Assembly (NCBI GenBank): GCA_965215215.1
Contig: OZ244043.1
Coordinates: 4,154,001-4,218,000, forward strand
DNA: 64,000 nt
Direction of reading: 5' to 3'
Source of the DNA: CALDTK01 sp965215215
GTDB taxonomy: Bacteria > Bacteroidota > Bacteroidia > Chitinophagales > Saprospiraceae
Every line of letters starts with the position of its first letter. The stretch's first letter is position 1. A model generated the notes under the pieces. That model worked only from the letters and a program-made list of their open reading frames with translations, made no database searches and was not told the origin of the DNA. Shown piece after piece: positions 35,499 through 43,452 of the stretch. The translations under genes and the position numbers were made by a program.

Positions 35499-36440
35499 AT
35501 GGAGGTACACCGCGAGCTCGGCAGCCTGCCCACTTTCGTGAGGCCGGTCGTCACCATCGGCAGCTTCGACGGGGTACACCTCGGCCACCGCGCGTTGCTC
35601 GAGCGGATCGTGCAGCGGGCCGGCGCGGGGGGCACCAGCGTCGTCGTGACCTTCGACCCCCACCCGCGCAGCGTGCTCCTGAGCAGCGGGAACCCGGTCA
35701 AGCTCCTCAGTACGACGGCCGAGAAGATCGAACGGATCGAGGCCGCCGGCATCGACCACCTCGTGATCGTCAACTTCGACCTGGCCTTCGCGAAGCAGAC
35801 GGCGGAGGAATACCTGCACGACTTCCTGTTCGGTCGCTTCCGGCCCCACACCGTCGTCATCGGGTACGACCACCGCTTCGGGGCCGGTCGGACCGGGGAC
35901 ATCTCCCTGCTGAGAGCGAGCGCCGAGGCCGCGGGCATCGCCGTCGAGGAGCTCGACGAGCAAGACGTGGACGAGCTGGCCGTGAGTAGCACCCGGATCC
36001 GCAAGGCGCTCGGAGCGAGCGATATCACCTCGGCTACCGCGCTGCTCGGCTACGCCTACCCGCTTACCGGCCGCGTGGTCCGCGGGCAGGCCATCGGCCG
36101 TACCATCGGCTTCCCCACCGCCAACATCGACCTCGAAAACGAGCACAAGCTGCTGCCGGCCGACGGGGTCTACGCCGTGTTCGTGCACCCGCTCCACCGG
36201 GAGACCGCCCCGCTGCAGGGCATGCTCTACATCGGGGAGCGCCCGAGTCTGAAGGGACCGCGACCGCGCTCTATCGAGGTCAACCTACTCAACTTCGAGG
36301 GCGATCTCTACGGCCAGTTGCTCCGCGTCGAGGTCGTCGCCCACCTCCGCGGCGACGCATCCTTCGGCTCGCTCGAGGAGCTACGTCGGCAAATAGAGCG
36401 GGACCGCGAGACGACCCTCGAACTACTCAGCGGCGCGTGA
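35499..36440 (+). CDS. ribF: Bifunctional riboflavin kinase/FAD synthetase
   Basis: A 313-residue two-domain enzyme making FMN and FAD. The N-terminal adenylyltransferase domain has GSFDGVHLGHRALL, TFDPHPR and FRPHTVVIGYDHRFG. The C-terminal kinase has GRVVRGQAIGRTIGFPTANI and a C-terminal helix. The ATG at 35499 starts at homology; longer frames are antisense to mrp. The divergent mrp start is 61 nt away. It overlaps the glycosyltransferase start by 4 nt (GTGA). Confidence 0.96.
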   Translation: MEVHRELGSLPTFVRPVVTIGSFDGVHLGHRALLERIVQRAGAGGTSVVVTFDPHPRSVLLSSGNPVKLLSTTAEKIERIEAAGIDHLVIVNFDLAFAKQTAEEYLHDFLFGRFRPHTVVIGYDHRFGAGRTGDISLLRASAEAAGIAVEELDEQDVDELAVSSTRIRKALGASDITSATALLGYAYPLTGRVVRGQAIGRTIGFPTANIDLENEHKLLPADGVYAVFVHPLHRETAPLQGMLYIGERPSLKGPRPRSIEVNLLNFEGDLYGQLLRVEVVAHLRGDASFGSLEELRRQIERDRETTLELLSGA

Positions 36441-37462
36441 AGTCGCTCCGGACCGCCATCGTCATTCTCAACTGGAACGGGTACGATCACCTGCGGCGGT
36501 ACCTGCCCTCGGTGACCGAGTTCAGTAGCGGTACCGAGATCGTGGTCGCCGACAACGGCAGCACCGACGCCAGCGAGGCGCTCGTGCACTCTTTCCCGGG
36601 AGTACGCTGGCTGCCGCTCCCGCAAAACTTCGGGTACGCGGAGGGCTACAACCGCGCGCTGGCCCGAGTCGAGGCCGATGTGTTCGTGCTGTTGAACTCG
36701 GACGTCCGCGTCACGGCGGGCTGGCTCGAACCCGTACTGCGCCGCTTTCGCGACAACCCGCGACTCGGCGCCGCGCAACCCAAGCTACTCGCCGACGAGC
36801 GACCGCTCGAATTTGAGTACGCGGGTGCCTCCGGCGGCTTCCTCGACGCACTGGGCTACCCCTACTGCCGGGGCCGGATCTTCGATACCGTCGAGCAGGA
36901 TCGCGGGCAGTACGACGAGCCGGTCCGTATCGACTGGGCGAGCGGGGCGTGCCTGTTCGTGCGCACCGAGACCTTTCGGGGCGTGGGTGGGCTCGACGGC
37001 AGCTACTTCGCGCACATGGAGGAGATCGATTTGTGCTGGCGGCTGCGGCGGGCGGGTTACGAGGTCTGGGTAGAGCCCGCCAGCACCGTCTACCACCTCG
37101 GGGGCGGCACCCTGCAGTACGCTTCCCCCCGCAAAACGTACCTCAACTTTCGCAACTCGTTAACCACGCTCTTCAAGAACGAAGCGCTCCCCTCGGCCAT
37201 CGGGAAGCTCGGGATTCGCTCGGCCCTGGACCTACTGGCCGGGTGCAAGTTTATCGCCGGCGGGGAGGTTCGGGCCGCCCGCGCCGTGGCGTCGGCGCAC
37301 CTCGGCTTTTACCGACGCCTGGGCGAAAGTCGGCGAAGCAAAGCAAGTTTTGCGGAAGCGGAAAGTATCGCGAGGCTGCGCGAGAGCGTGGGGCCGGGCG
37401 TGGAGAGCATCGTGTGGGCGTACTTCGTGCGCGATCGCCGGCGTTTCAGCGAGCTCCCCTGA
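36437..37462 (+). CDS. Family 2 glycosyltransferase
   Basis: A 341-residue GT-A glycosyltransferase. It has AIVILNWNGYDHL at the start, VVADNGSTDAS, VLLNSDVRVTAGWLEP (DxD-like region) and MEEIDLCWRLRRAGY. This resembles rhamnosyltransferase-type enzymes acting on cell-surface polymers. A C-terminal helical region may touch the membrane. It starts with GTG inside the ribF stop (GTGA). The sugar and acceptor cannot be predicted. Confidence 0.9.
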   Translation: MKSLRTAIVILNWNGYDHLRRYLPSVTEFSSGTEIVVADNGSTDASEALVHSFPGVRWLPLPQNFGYAEGYNRALARVEADVFVLLNSDVRVTAGWLEPVLRRFRDNPRLGAAQPKLLADERPLEFEYAGASGGFLDALGYPYCRGRIFDTVEQDRGQYDEPVRIDWASGACLFVRTETFRGVGGLDGSYFAHMEEIDLCWRLRRAGYEVWVEPASTVYHLGGGTLQYASPRKTYLNFRNSLTTLFKNEALPSAIGKLGIRSALDLLAGCKFIAGGEVRAARAVASAHLGFYRRLGESRRSKASFAEAESIARLRESVGPGVESIVWAYFVRDRRRFSELP

Positions 37463-37480
37463 CAATCTTTGGCGTATTCG

Positions 37481-37511
37481 TTGGTGCTCTTTGGTGCGCG
37501 GCCTACATTTG
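37481..37511 (+). promoter_or_regulatory. Promoter of the tRNA-Val/tRNA-Pro unit
   Basis: TTG at 37481-37483 and TACATTTG at 37504-37511, spaced 20 nt apart, match the Bacteroidota -33/-7 promoter. The tRNA starts 30 nt downstream. This is the best complete promoter match in the window. Confidence 0.7.
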
Positions 37512-37541
37512 CGGCCGCTTCGGACGCGAGGCAAAGCTTTC

Positions 37542-37616
37542 GGGTGATTAGCTCAGTTGGTTTAGAGCGCTGCTTTGACAGAGCAGAGGTCACTGGTTCG
37601 AATCCAGTATTACCCA
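37542..37616 (+). tRNA. tRNA-Val (anticodon GAC)
   Basis: A 75-nt tRNA. The acceptor GGGTGAT pairs with ATTACCC, followed by discriminator A. The anticodon stem CTGCT/AGCAG encloses loop TTGACAG, giving anticodon GAC. The D-arm GCTCAGTTGG and T-arm GGTTCGAATCC are canonical. It is four nt from tRNA-Pro. Confidence 0.95.
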
Positions 37617-37620
37617 CACT

Positions 37621-37695
37621 CGGGGCGTAGCTCAGCTCGGTTAGAGTACCCGTCTGGGGGACGGGTGGTCGCTGGTTCGAATCCAGTCGCCCCGA
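37621..37695 (+). tRNA. tRNA-Pro (anticodon GGG)
   Basis: A 75-nt tRNA. The acceptor CGGGGCG pairs with CGCCCCG, followed by discriminator A. The anticodon stem CCCGT/ACGGG encloses loop CTGGGGG, giving anticodon GGG. It lies 30 nt before the trp leader peptide start. Confidence 0.94.
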
Positions 37696-37724
37696 CTAAT
37701 TTGTTCCGTCTATATTCGCAGCTC

Positions 37725-37787
37725 ATGTCTACGCATCAACAGATCTGGTGGCGCTTCCGATCCCCTCGGAAGGCAACCCGTGCGTAG
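37725..37787 (+). CDS. trpL: trp operon leader peptide
   Basis: A 20-residue frame starting at the ATG at 37725 and ending TAG at 37785-37787, with a TGA directly after. Codons 8-9 are TGG TGG (37746-37751), the tandem Trp codons expected of a trp leader, followed by RFRSPRKATRA. A box TATATTCG (37711-37718) lies six nt upstream. It precedes trpE by 77 nt with mutually exclusive RNA hairpins in between. Peptide-leader control of trp operons is classical in Proteobacteria; here it is inferred from codons and RNA pairing. Confidence 0.82.
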   Translation: MSTHQQIWWRFRSPRKATRA

Positions 37788-37847
37788 TGACACAAGCTTC
37801 TTTGCGTCTTCATCGAGCGGCCTGTTCCCTTCCGGAACGGGCCGCTC
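37754..37847 (+). promoter_or_regulatory. trp attenuator
   Basis: Three alternative pairings can be drawn. Segment 1 CTTCCGA (37754-37760) pairs with segment 2 TCGGAAG (37766-37772), just after the Trp codons. Segment 2 can instead pair with segment 3 CTTCCGG (37829-37835). The terminator-like stem is GAGCGGCCTGTTCC (37815-37828) with GGAACGGGCCGCTC (37834-37847), 14 bp with one G-T. A ribosome stalled at Trp would cover segment 1 and free segment 2 to form the antiterminator. The T-tract after the stem is weak (GTCATTTG), so the stem may also block trpE translation. Confidence 0.75.
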
Positions 37848-37864
37848 GTCATTTGTAATCCACC

Positions 37865-39283
37865 TTGAGCGATACCACCCACTTTACGATCCACCGGACG
37901 GTCGTCTCGGCCGACGAGACGACGCCGGTGCGCCTGTTCCGACTAATGCGGGCGTACTTCTCGCCGGCGGTACTGCTCGAGTCGCACAACTTCGAGCAGC
38001 GGCGCGACAGTCATTCGATCATCGGCGTCGACCCGCAGCTGGAGTTGCGCTTTCAGCACGGGGAGCTGACCCGGACCGACTACCCGACTTCGAGCGAGCG
38101 GAGTACCGTCGTCGAGAAGGCGGAAGTACTAAAGGTGTTTCAGCGGGAGGTCGAGCGGATTACCTACAGCGAGGACCCCGGCGAGATCGACGGTTTCTTC
38201 GGCTTCACCTCCTTCGACGCCTACCGCTTCGTGGAACCGGAGCTCGGGGACGCCGGTGAGCACGAATTTTTGCCGGACCTCCACTACTTCCTCTTCCGCT
38301 TCCTGCTGGTATTCGACCACTTCCACGAGCGGATCGAGATCGTGGAGTTCGCACCGGGCAGCGAGGGCAGCGAGCTGCCCGCCTTGTTGGCGCTCTTCCG
38401 GCAAGGACTCCCGCCCACCGAGGGCTTCACGCGTTTGGGCGAGGAGACCAGCGACCTCACCGACGACGAACACGAAGCCCTGATCGCCGCGGGGATTCGG
38501 CACTGCGAGGTGGGCGACACCTTTCAGGTGGTGTTGTCGCGCGGCTACGAGCAGCGTTTTCGCGGCGACGACTTCAACGTGTACCGGGAGCTGCGCCGCC
38601 TCAATCCCTCCCCCTACCTCTTCTACTTCGACTTCGGGCAGTACCGGTTGTTGGGGGCGAGCCCGGAGGCCCTACTCACCGTGAAGGACGGGCGGGCCGT
38701 GATGCGCCCGATCGCCGGGACCGCCCCGCGTACCGGCGAGCGAGCCGTCGACGACGCTAGCGCCGAGCGACTCCTCGCCGACCCGAAGGAGAACGCCGAG
38801 CACCGGATGCTCGTCGACCTCGCCCGCAACGACCTGTCGCGCTCCTGCTTCCCGGTCCGTGTCGACAAGCTGCGCGCGATCGAGGATTTCTCTCACCTCA
38901 TGCACATCGTCTCCGAGGTGAGCGGAGCGGTCGAGGGCGAGCTGCATCCCTACACCATTTATACGCAGTGCTTCCCGGCCGGCACCCTCTCCGGTGCCCC
39001 TAAATTCAAGGCGATCGAACTGATCTACCGCTACGAACAGGCGGCGCGCGGGGCGTACGGTGGCGGACTCGGTTACGTGAGCCCGCGCGGACGCTTCGAC
39101 CACTGCATCGTGATCCGTTCGGCCGTTGTGCGCGGGGATACGATCTACTTCCGCGCCGGGGGCGGTATCGTCGCCGCCAGTCAGCCCGTGGCGGAACGCG
39201 AGGAGGTGCGACACAAGACCAACGCACTGCGGCAGGCTATCGCCACGGCCTCGGTCGGGAACCCGGAAATCGTCCCCGTGTAA
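37865..39283 (+). CDS. trpE: Anthranilate synthase component I
   Basis: A 472-residue chorismate-using enzyme that makes anthranilate with ammonia from TrpG. The Trp feedback site LLES is at residues 37-40. Catalytic motifs include GDTFQVVLSRGYEQ, PSPYLFYFDFG, PIAGTAPRTGE, DLARNDLSRSC and the end motif AGGGIVAASQPVAEREE. No ATG precedes homology. A TTG at 37865, 17 nt after the attenuator stem, is the likely start, an unusual choice that would lower initiation. The TAA overlaps the trpG ATG (TAATG). Confidence 0.95.
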   Translation: MSDTTHFTIHRTVVSADETTPVRLFRLMRAYFSPAVLLESHNFEQRRDSHSIIGVDPQLELRFQHGELTRTDYPTSSERSTVVEKAEVLKVFQREVERITYSEDPGEIDGFFGFTSFDAYRFVEPELGDAGEHEFLPDLHYFLFRFLLVFDHFHERIEIVEFAPGSEGSELPALLALFRQGLPPTEGFTRLGEETSDLTDDEHEALIAAGIRHCEVGDTFQVVLSRGYEQRFRGDDFNVYRELRRLNPSPYLFYFDFGQYRLLGASPEALLTVKDGRAVMRPIAGTAPRTGERAVDDASAERLLADPKENAEHRMLVDLARNDLSRSCFPVRVDKLRAIEDFSHLMHIVSEVSGAVEGELHPYTIYTQCFPAGTLSGAPKFKAIELIYRYEQAARGAYGGGLGYVSPRGRFDHCIVIRSAVVRGDTIYFRAGGGIVAASQPVAEREEVRHKTNALRQAIATASVGNPEIVPV

Positions 39284-39873
39284 TGGCGCAACTACCTATC
39301 CTACTCGTCGACAACTACGACTCCTTTACCTACAACGTGGTGCACCTCCTGCGCGAGGTCGGCGCCGCCCGCGTCGAGGTGCTCCGGAATACCGCAGTCG
39401 ATCCCGCCCGGATCGCCGACTACGCCGCCGTTATCGCGAGTCCCGGCCCCGGCCTCCCGAAGGACAGCGGGCGGCTCCTCGACACCGTGCGCGCGTGCAT
39501 CGACAACGGTACCCCTTACCTCGGGATCTGCCTCGGTCACCAGGCCCTCGGCGAGGCCCTCGGCGGCAAATTGCACAACCTCGGGCAGGTGAAGCACGGC
39601 GTGCAGGAAACGATTACCGCCACCCAAGAACACGCCCTCCTGCGCGGCCTCCCGAGCAGGTTCGACGTCGGCCGCTACCATTCCTGGGCGGTCGTCGCCG
39701 ACGGCCTCCCGGGCGCGCTCCAACCCATCGCCCACGCCGAAGACGGCTGTATCATGGCGATGGCCGTGGTCGACCAACCGATTTACGGCGTACAGTTTCA
39801 CCCGGAATCGATCATGTCTCCGCGGGCGGGCCACCGGATACTCGCTAACTTCCTAAGTCTCGCCCATGCGTAA
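39283..39873 (+). CDS. trpG: Anthranilate synthase component II (glutamine amidotransferase)
   Basis: A 196-residue class I amidotransferase supplying ammonia from glutamine to TrpE. The triad is present: C83 in GICLGHQALG, H173 and E175 in QFHPESIMSP. LLVDNYDSFTYN begins the domain. It could also serve p-aminobenzoate synthesis, but its place between trpE and trpD supports the Trp role. One-base overlap with trpE and 8-nt overlap with trpD indicate coupled translation. Confidence 0.95.
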   Translation: MAQLPILLVDNYDSFTYNVVHLLREVGAARVEVLRNTAVDPARIADYAAVIASPGPGLPKDSGRLLDTVRACIDNGTPYLGICLGHQALGEALGGKLHNLGQVKHGVQETITATQEHALLRGLPSRFDVGRYHSWAVVADGLPGALQPIAHAEDGCIMAMAVVDQPIYGVQFHPESIMSPRAGHRILANFLSLAHA

Positions 39874-40843
39874 TCTACTCGAAGGACTTTTCGCCGGTCA
39901 GGTCCTCGGACGATCCGAAGCGGCCCAACTCATGAACGGGATCGTGGAGGAAGCCTACCCGCCGGAGCAGGTTGCCGCCATGCTCGCCTGCTACCGGATG
40001 CGCCTGCCCGTCGTGGAGGAGCTAGCCGGTTTTCGCGAAAGCCTCCTCGATCGGGCCAAATTGGTCGACCTCGATGCCGTCGACGCCATCGACATGGTGG
40101 GTACCGGGGGCGACCGCAAGAACACCTTCAACGTCACCACCCTCTCCGCGCTCACGGTGGCCGCCTGCGGTTACCGCGTCGTGAAGCACGGTAACGCCTC
40201 GGCGAGCAGCAGCCACGGCTCATCGGACGCGCTGCGCGGTGCCGGATTTAGCTTCCGCGAAAACGAGGAAGGACTGCGCCGTCAACTGGATGCCGCCAAC
40301 GTTACCTTCTTGCACGCACCGCTCTTCCATCCGGCGCTCGGGCCGGTAGCACCGGTCCGGCGAGCGCTGGGCGTAGGTACGCTGTTCAACCTGCTCGGTC
40401 CGCTCGTGAATCCCGCCAAACCCAGCCTGCACTACATCGGCGTGGCCGACGCCCGCACCCAGGGGGTCTACGCCGAGCTGTTCGGTCAGTTTGCGCGGGG
40501 CTATAATATCGTGCACTCGATGGACAACTACGACGAGGTCACGCTCACCGGCCCCGCCCGCTGCTTTACCCACCACGGGCGGTACACGATCGCGCCGCGC
40601 GACCTCGGGCTCGCGCCTACCCCCGCCGAGGCAATCGAGGTAGCGAGCGATCCGCCCGCGCAGTTTATGCGTATCCTCCGGGGCCGAGGAACGCTGGCCG
40701 AAACCGATACCGTGGCGGCGAACGCCGGCCTGGCCATCGAGGTACTGACGGGGCACCCGTTGCGCGCCTGCATCGAGCGGGCGAAGTCCGTCTTGCTCGG
40801 TGGCCGAGTCGCCGAAAATTTCGAAAAATTGCTTGCCGCGTGA
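39866..40843 (+). CDS. trpD: Anthranilate phosphoribosyltransferase
   Basis: A 325-residue enzyme that joins anthranilate to PRPP. It has the PRPP loop DMVGTGGDRKNTFNVTT, KHGNASASSSHGSSD (usual KHGNRSVSS type), FLHAPLFHPALG and TLFNLLGPLVNPA. The region lies fully within the standard fold and length is normal. It overlaps trpG by 8 nt and trpC by 4 nt. Confidence 0.95.
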   Translation: MRNLLEGLFAGQVLGRSEAAQLMNGIVEEAYPPEQVAAMLACYRMRLPVVEELAGFRESLLDRAKLVDLDAVDAIDMVGTGGDRKNTFNVTTLSALTVAACGYRVVKHGNASASSSHGSSDALRGAGFSFRENEEGLRRQLDAANVTFLHAPLFHPALGPVAPVRRALGVGTLFNLLGPLVNPAKPSLHYIGVADARTQGVYAELFGQFARGYNIVHSMDNYDEVTLTGPARCFTHHGRYTIAPRDLGLAPTPAEAIEVASDPPAQFMRILRGRGTLAETDTVAANAGLAIEVLTGHPLRACIERAKSVLLGGRVAENFEKLLAA

Positions 40844-41652
40844 GTGTACTCCAAGACATCTGCGACCGGCGCCGCCGGGACGTCGAAGACGATCAGTTGC
40901 GCGTGCCGCTCGACGAGCTCCGCGGTCGATCCCACTACAACCGCGAGCCGCTCTCGCTGGCCGGGGCGCTGCGTGCCTCGCGGGGGGTGCGCGTTATCGC
41001 GGAGCACAAACGGGGTTCGCCGAGTCAGGGCGACTACGGGACGACCGCCTCCCTGCGATCGGTGATCGAGGGGTACGTCGAAGCCGGGGCGGTTGCCCTG
41101 AGCATCCTCACCGAGCCGAGCTGGTTCGGTGGCGCACTCCAGCATTTGGAGTCGGCCCGCACCCTCGTGGACGTACCGCTCTTGCGCAAGGATTTTACGG
41201 TGTCGCCGTACCAGGTCCACGAGGCGAAAGCGGCCGGGGCCGACGCCATCCTGTTGATCGCCGCGGCGTTGACCCGGGAGCAAGCCGGACGCCTGGCCGA
41301 CCTCGCGCGCGCGCTCGGGCTCGAGGTCCTGCTCGAGCTACACGCCGAGGAGGAGCTCGGGTACCTCGGCATCGAACCGGACGTCGTGGGGATCAACAAC
41401 CGCAACCTGAAGACGCTCGCCATCGACCTCGCGAGCTCGGAGCGGCTCATCGGGCAGCTGCCCCCGACGCTCGCCCGCATCTCCGAGAGCGGCATCCAGA
41501 CCCCCGCCGATGCGGCCCGGGTGCTCGCCGCGGGCTACGACGGCATGCTCGTGGGCACGCAGTTTATGCGAACGCAGAACCCGGGCCTGCGGCTCCGCCA
41601 GTTTCGCCGGGAAACGGCCGCCCTGCTCGCACCTAAACCCAGCGCGACGTGA
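40840..41652 (+). CDS. trpC: Indole-3-glycerol-phosphate synthase
   Basis: A 270-residue TIM-barrel enzyme that closes the indole ring. The catalytic residues are present: E55 and K57 in AEHKRGSPSQG, the Lys in LLRKDF, Glu in LLELHAEEE, Asn in GINNRNLKT and Ser in ISESGI. The usual FKRRSPSKG is slightly altered (HKRGSPSQG), but key positions remain. It starts with GTG in GTGA overlapping trpD and ends in a GTGA overlap with trpF. Confidence 0.95.
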   Translation: MSVLQDICDRRRRDVEDDQLRVPLDELRGRSHYNREPLSLAGALRASRGVRVIAEHKRGSPSQGDYGTTASLRSVIEGYVEAGAVALSILTEPSWFGGALQHLESARTLVDVPLLRKDFTVSPYQVHEAKAAGADAILLIAAALTREQAGRLADLARALGLEVLLELHAEEELGYLGIEPDVVGINNRNLKTLAIDLASSERLIGQLPPTLARISESGIQTPADAARVLAAGYDGMLVGTQFMRTQNPGLRLRQFRRETAALLAPKPSAT

Positions 41653-42251
41653 TCGTAAAGGTTTGTGGCTTAACCCAACGGACTTCCCTCCCGGAGATCG
41701 GCCGACTTTGCATCAATTACGGGGGACTCATTTTCGTGAAATCGAGTCCCCGGTTTTGCGGAAGCGAACCCTTCGCACTGCCGGCCGGGGTGCGGGCGGC
41801 GGGGGTGTTCCGCGATCAGCCACTTCGGGAAGTACTCGATACCGCCGGGGCCTGGGGGCTATCGCTCGTGCAGTTGCACGGACGCGAAGACGCCGCGTAC
41901 GCGAGCGCGGTACGCGAGGCCGGCTACCTCGTGATGAAGGCCGTGGGCATCGCCACGGTGCGGGACTTGCGCGAGTGCGGCACCTACGAAGGGGCGGTCG
42001 ACTACGTGCTCTTCGACACGCCCGGGGGCGGCACCGGGCGGAAGTTCGACTGGACCTGGTTGGAAACTTATCGCGGCGGCACCGACTTCCTACTGGCGGG
42101 CGGTATCGGTCCGGACGATGCGGTGGCCGTGCAGCGCCTCCGACACCCGCGTTTTGCGGGGGTGGACCTCAACTCTAGATTCGAAGTCGCGCCCGGGCAA
42201 AAAGATCCGGCGCTGCTTCTTAAATTTCTTTCACGATGCAGTATGACGTAA
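41649..42251 (+). CDS. trpF: Phosphoribosylanthranilate isomerase
   Basis: A 200-residue TIM-barrel isomerase. The catalytic Cys is in VKVCGLTQ and the catalytic Asp in LFDTPGGGTGRKFDW; phosphate loops LLAGGIGPDD and GVDLNSRFE are typical. It starts with GTG within the trpC stop. Its last 16 nt overlap the beginning of trpB in another frame. Confidence 0.94.
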   Translation: MIVKVCGLTQRTSLPEIGRLCINYGGLIFVKSSPRFCGSEPFALPAGVRAAGVFRDQPLREVLDTAGAWGLSLVQLHGREDAAYASAVREAGYLVMKAVGIATVRDLRECGTYEGAVDYVLFDTPGGGTGRKFDWTWLETYRGGTDFLLAGGIGPDDAVAVQRLRHPRFAGVDLNSRFEVAPGQKDPALLLKFLSRCSMT

Positions 42252-43448
42252 ATGAGGAAGGCTACTACGGCGAGTTCGGCGGTGCTTTCGTGCCCGAGCT
42301 CCTGTGGGCGAACGTGGAGGAGCTGCGCCTGGCCTACCGGGGGCTGATGGACGAGGAGGGCTTCAAGCGGGAGTTCGATCTGCTGCTGCGCGACTACGTA
42401 GGTCGGCCCACCCCGCTCTACTTCGCCGAACGCACGAGCGAGCGCTACGGCTGCCGGGTGTACCTCAAGCGCGAAGACCTCTGCCACACGGGCGCCCACA
42501 AGATCAACAACACGGTCGGACAAATTTTACTGGCCCAGCGGCTCGGTAAAACCCGCATCATCGCCGAGACGGGTGCCGGCCAGCACGGGGTTGCTACGGC
42601 GACGGTGTGCGCGCTCAAAGGCCTGGAGTGCATCGTGTACATGGGGGCCGTCGACATCGAGCGGCAGGCGCCGAACGTAGCGCGCATGCGCATGCTCGGC
42701 GCGGAGGTGCGGGCCGCCAACTCGGGGAGTAAAACGCTCAAAGACGCCACCAACGAGGCGATTCGCGACTGGATCAACCACCCCGAGAACACGCACTACA
42801 TCATCGGCTCGGTCGTTGGGCCGCACCCGTACCCCGACCTCGTCACGCGCTTTCAGTCCGTGATCAGCGCCGAGATACGCACGCAGCTCCGCGAGCATAC
42901 CGGCAGCGAGTTGCCCGCCGCGGTAGTCGCCTGCGTGGGGGGGGGCTCCAACGCCGCGGGCGCTTACTACCACTACCTCGACGAACCGAGCGTGCGACTC
43001 GTCGCGGTCGAAGCCGCCGGTATGGGCGTGGACACCGAGCACTCCGCGGCGACGAGCCTGCTCGGGACCCTGGGCGTGCTCCACGGCAGCCGGACGCTGC
43101 TCATGCAAACGGACGACGGGCAGGTGATCGAACCACTCCGTGAGTGCCGGGCTCGACTACCCGGGCATCGGCCCCCTGCACGCACACCTCATCCGCTCGG
43201 GCCGCGCGGAGGCGATCGCCGTTACCGACCGCGAGGCCCTCGCCGCCTCGCTCGAGCTGAGCCGTACCGAAGGCATCATCCCCGCCCTGGAAACCGCCCA
43301 CGTTTTTCCGGCGCTCCTGAAATGCGGTTTCCAACCGGACGATGTCGTCGTCGTCAACCTCAGCGGCCGCGGCGACAAAGACCTCGACGCCTACCGCGCC
43401 TACCTCGCCGACCCGGGAGGTTACGCGACCACCCCCATCCACGGCTAA
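42236..43448 (+). CDS. trpB: Tryptophan synthase beta chain, frameshifted
   Basis: PLP enzyme joining indole and serine. The first 300 residues are a normal TrpB: GYYGEFGGAFVPE, PLP Lys K89 in HTGAHKINN, ETGAGQHG, and the phosphate loop CVGGGSNAAG. Near 43135 the frame breaks. The reading frame continues to 43741 as unrelated sequence, while the rest of TrpB (SAGLDYPGIGPLHAHL to NLSGRGDKDLDAY) lies in another frame, 43140-43448. Where EPYS is expected, the DNA reads GAACCACTCC, so two bases seem to be missing. Either an assembly or sequencing error or a true inactivating lesion. Confidence 0.9.
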
Positions 43449-43452
43449 GTCT

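Noticed and set aside
34355..36028. Mrp with a 197-residue N-terminal extension
   Set aside because: The extension is antisense to ribF and Ser/Arg-rich; Mrp homology starts at the ATG at 35437.
37575..37787. 70-codon ORF spanning the tRNA genes into the trp leader
   Set aside because: It starts inside tRNA-Val and crosses tRNA-Pro; only its last 20 codons, from the ATG at 37725, make sense as the leader peptide.
43125..43145. Programmed ribosomal frameshifting in trpB
   Set aside because: There is no slippery heptamer, stop codon at the shift site or stimulatory hairpin, and a missing two bases restores the conserved EPYS.
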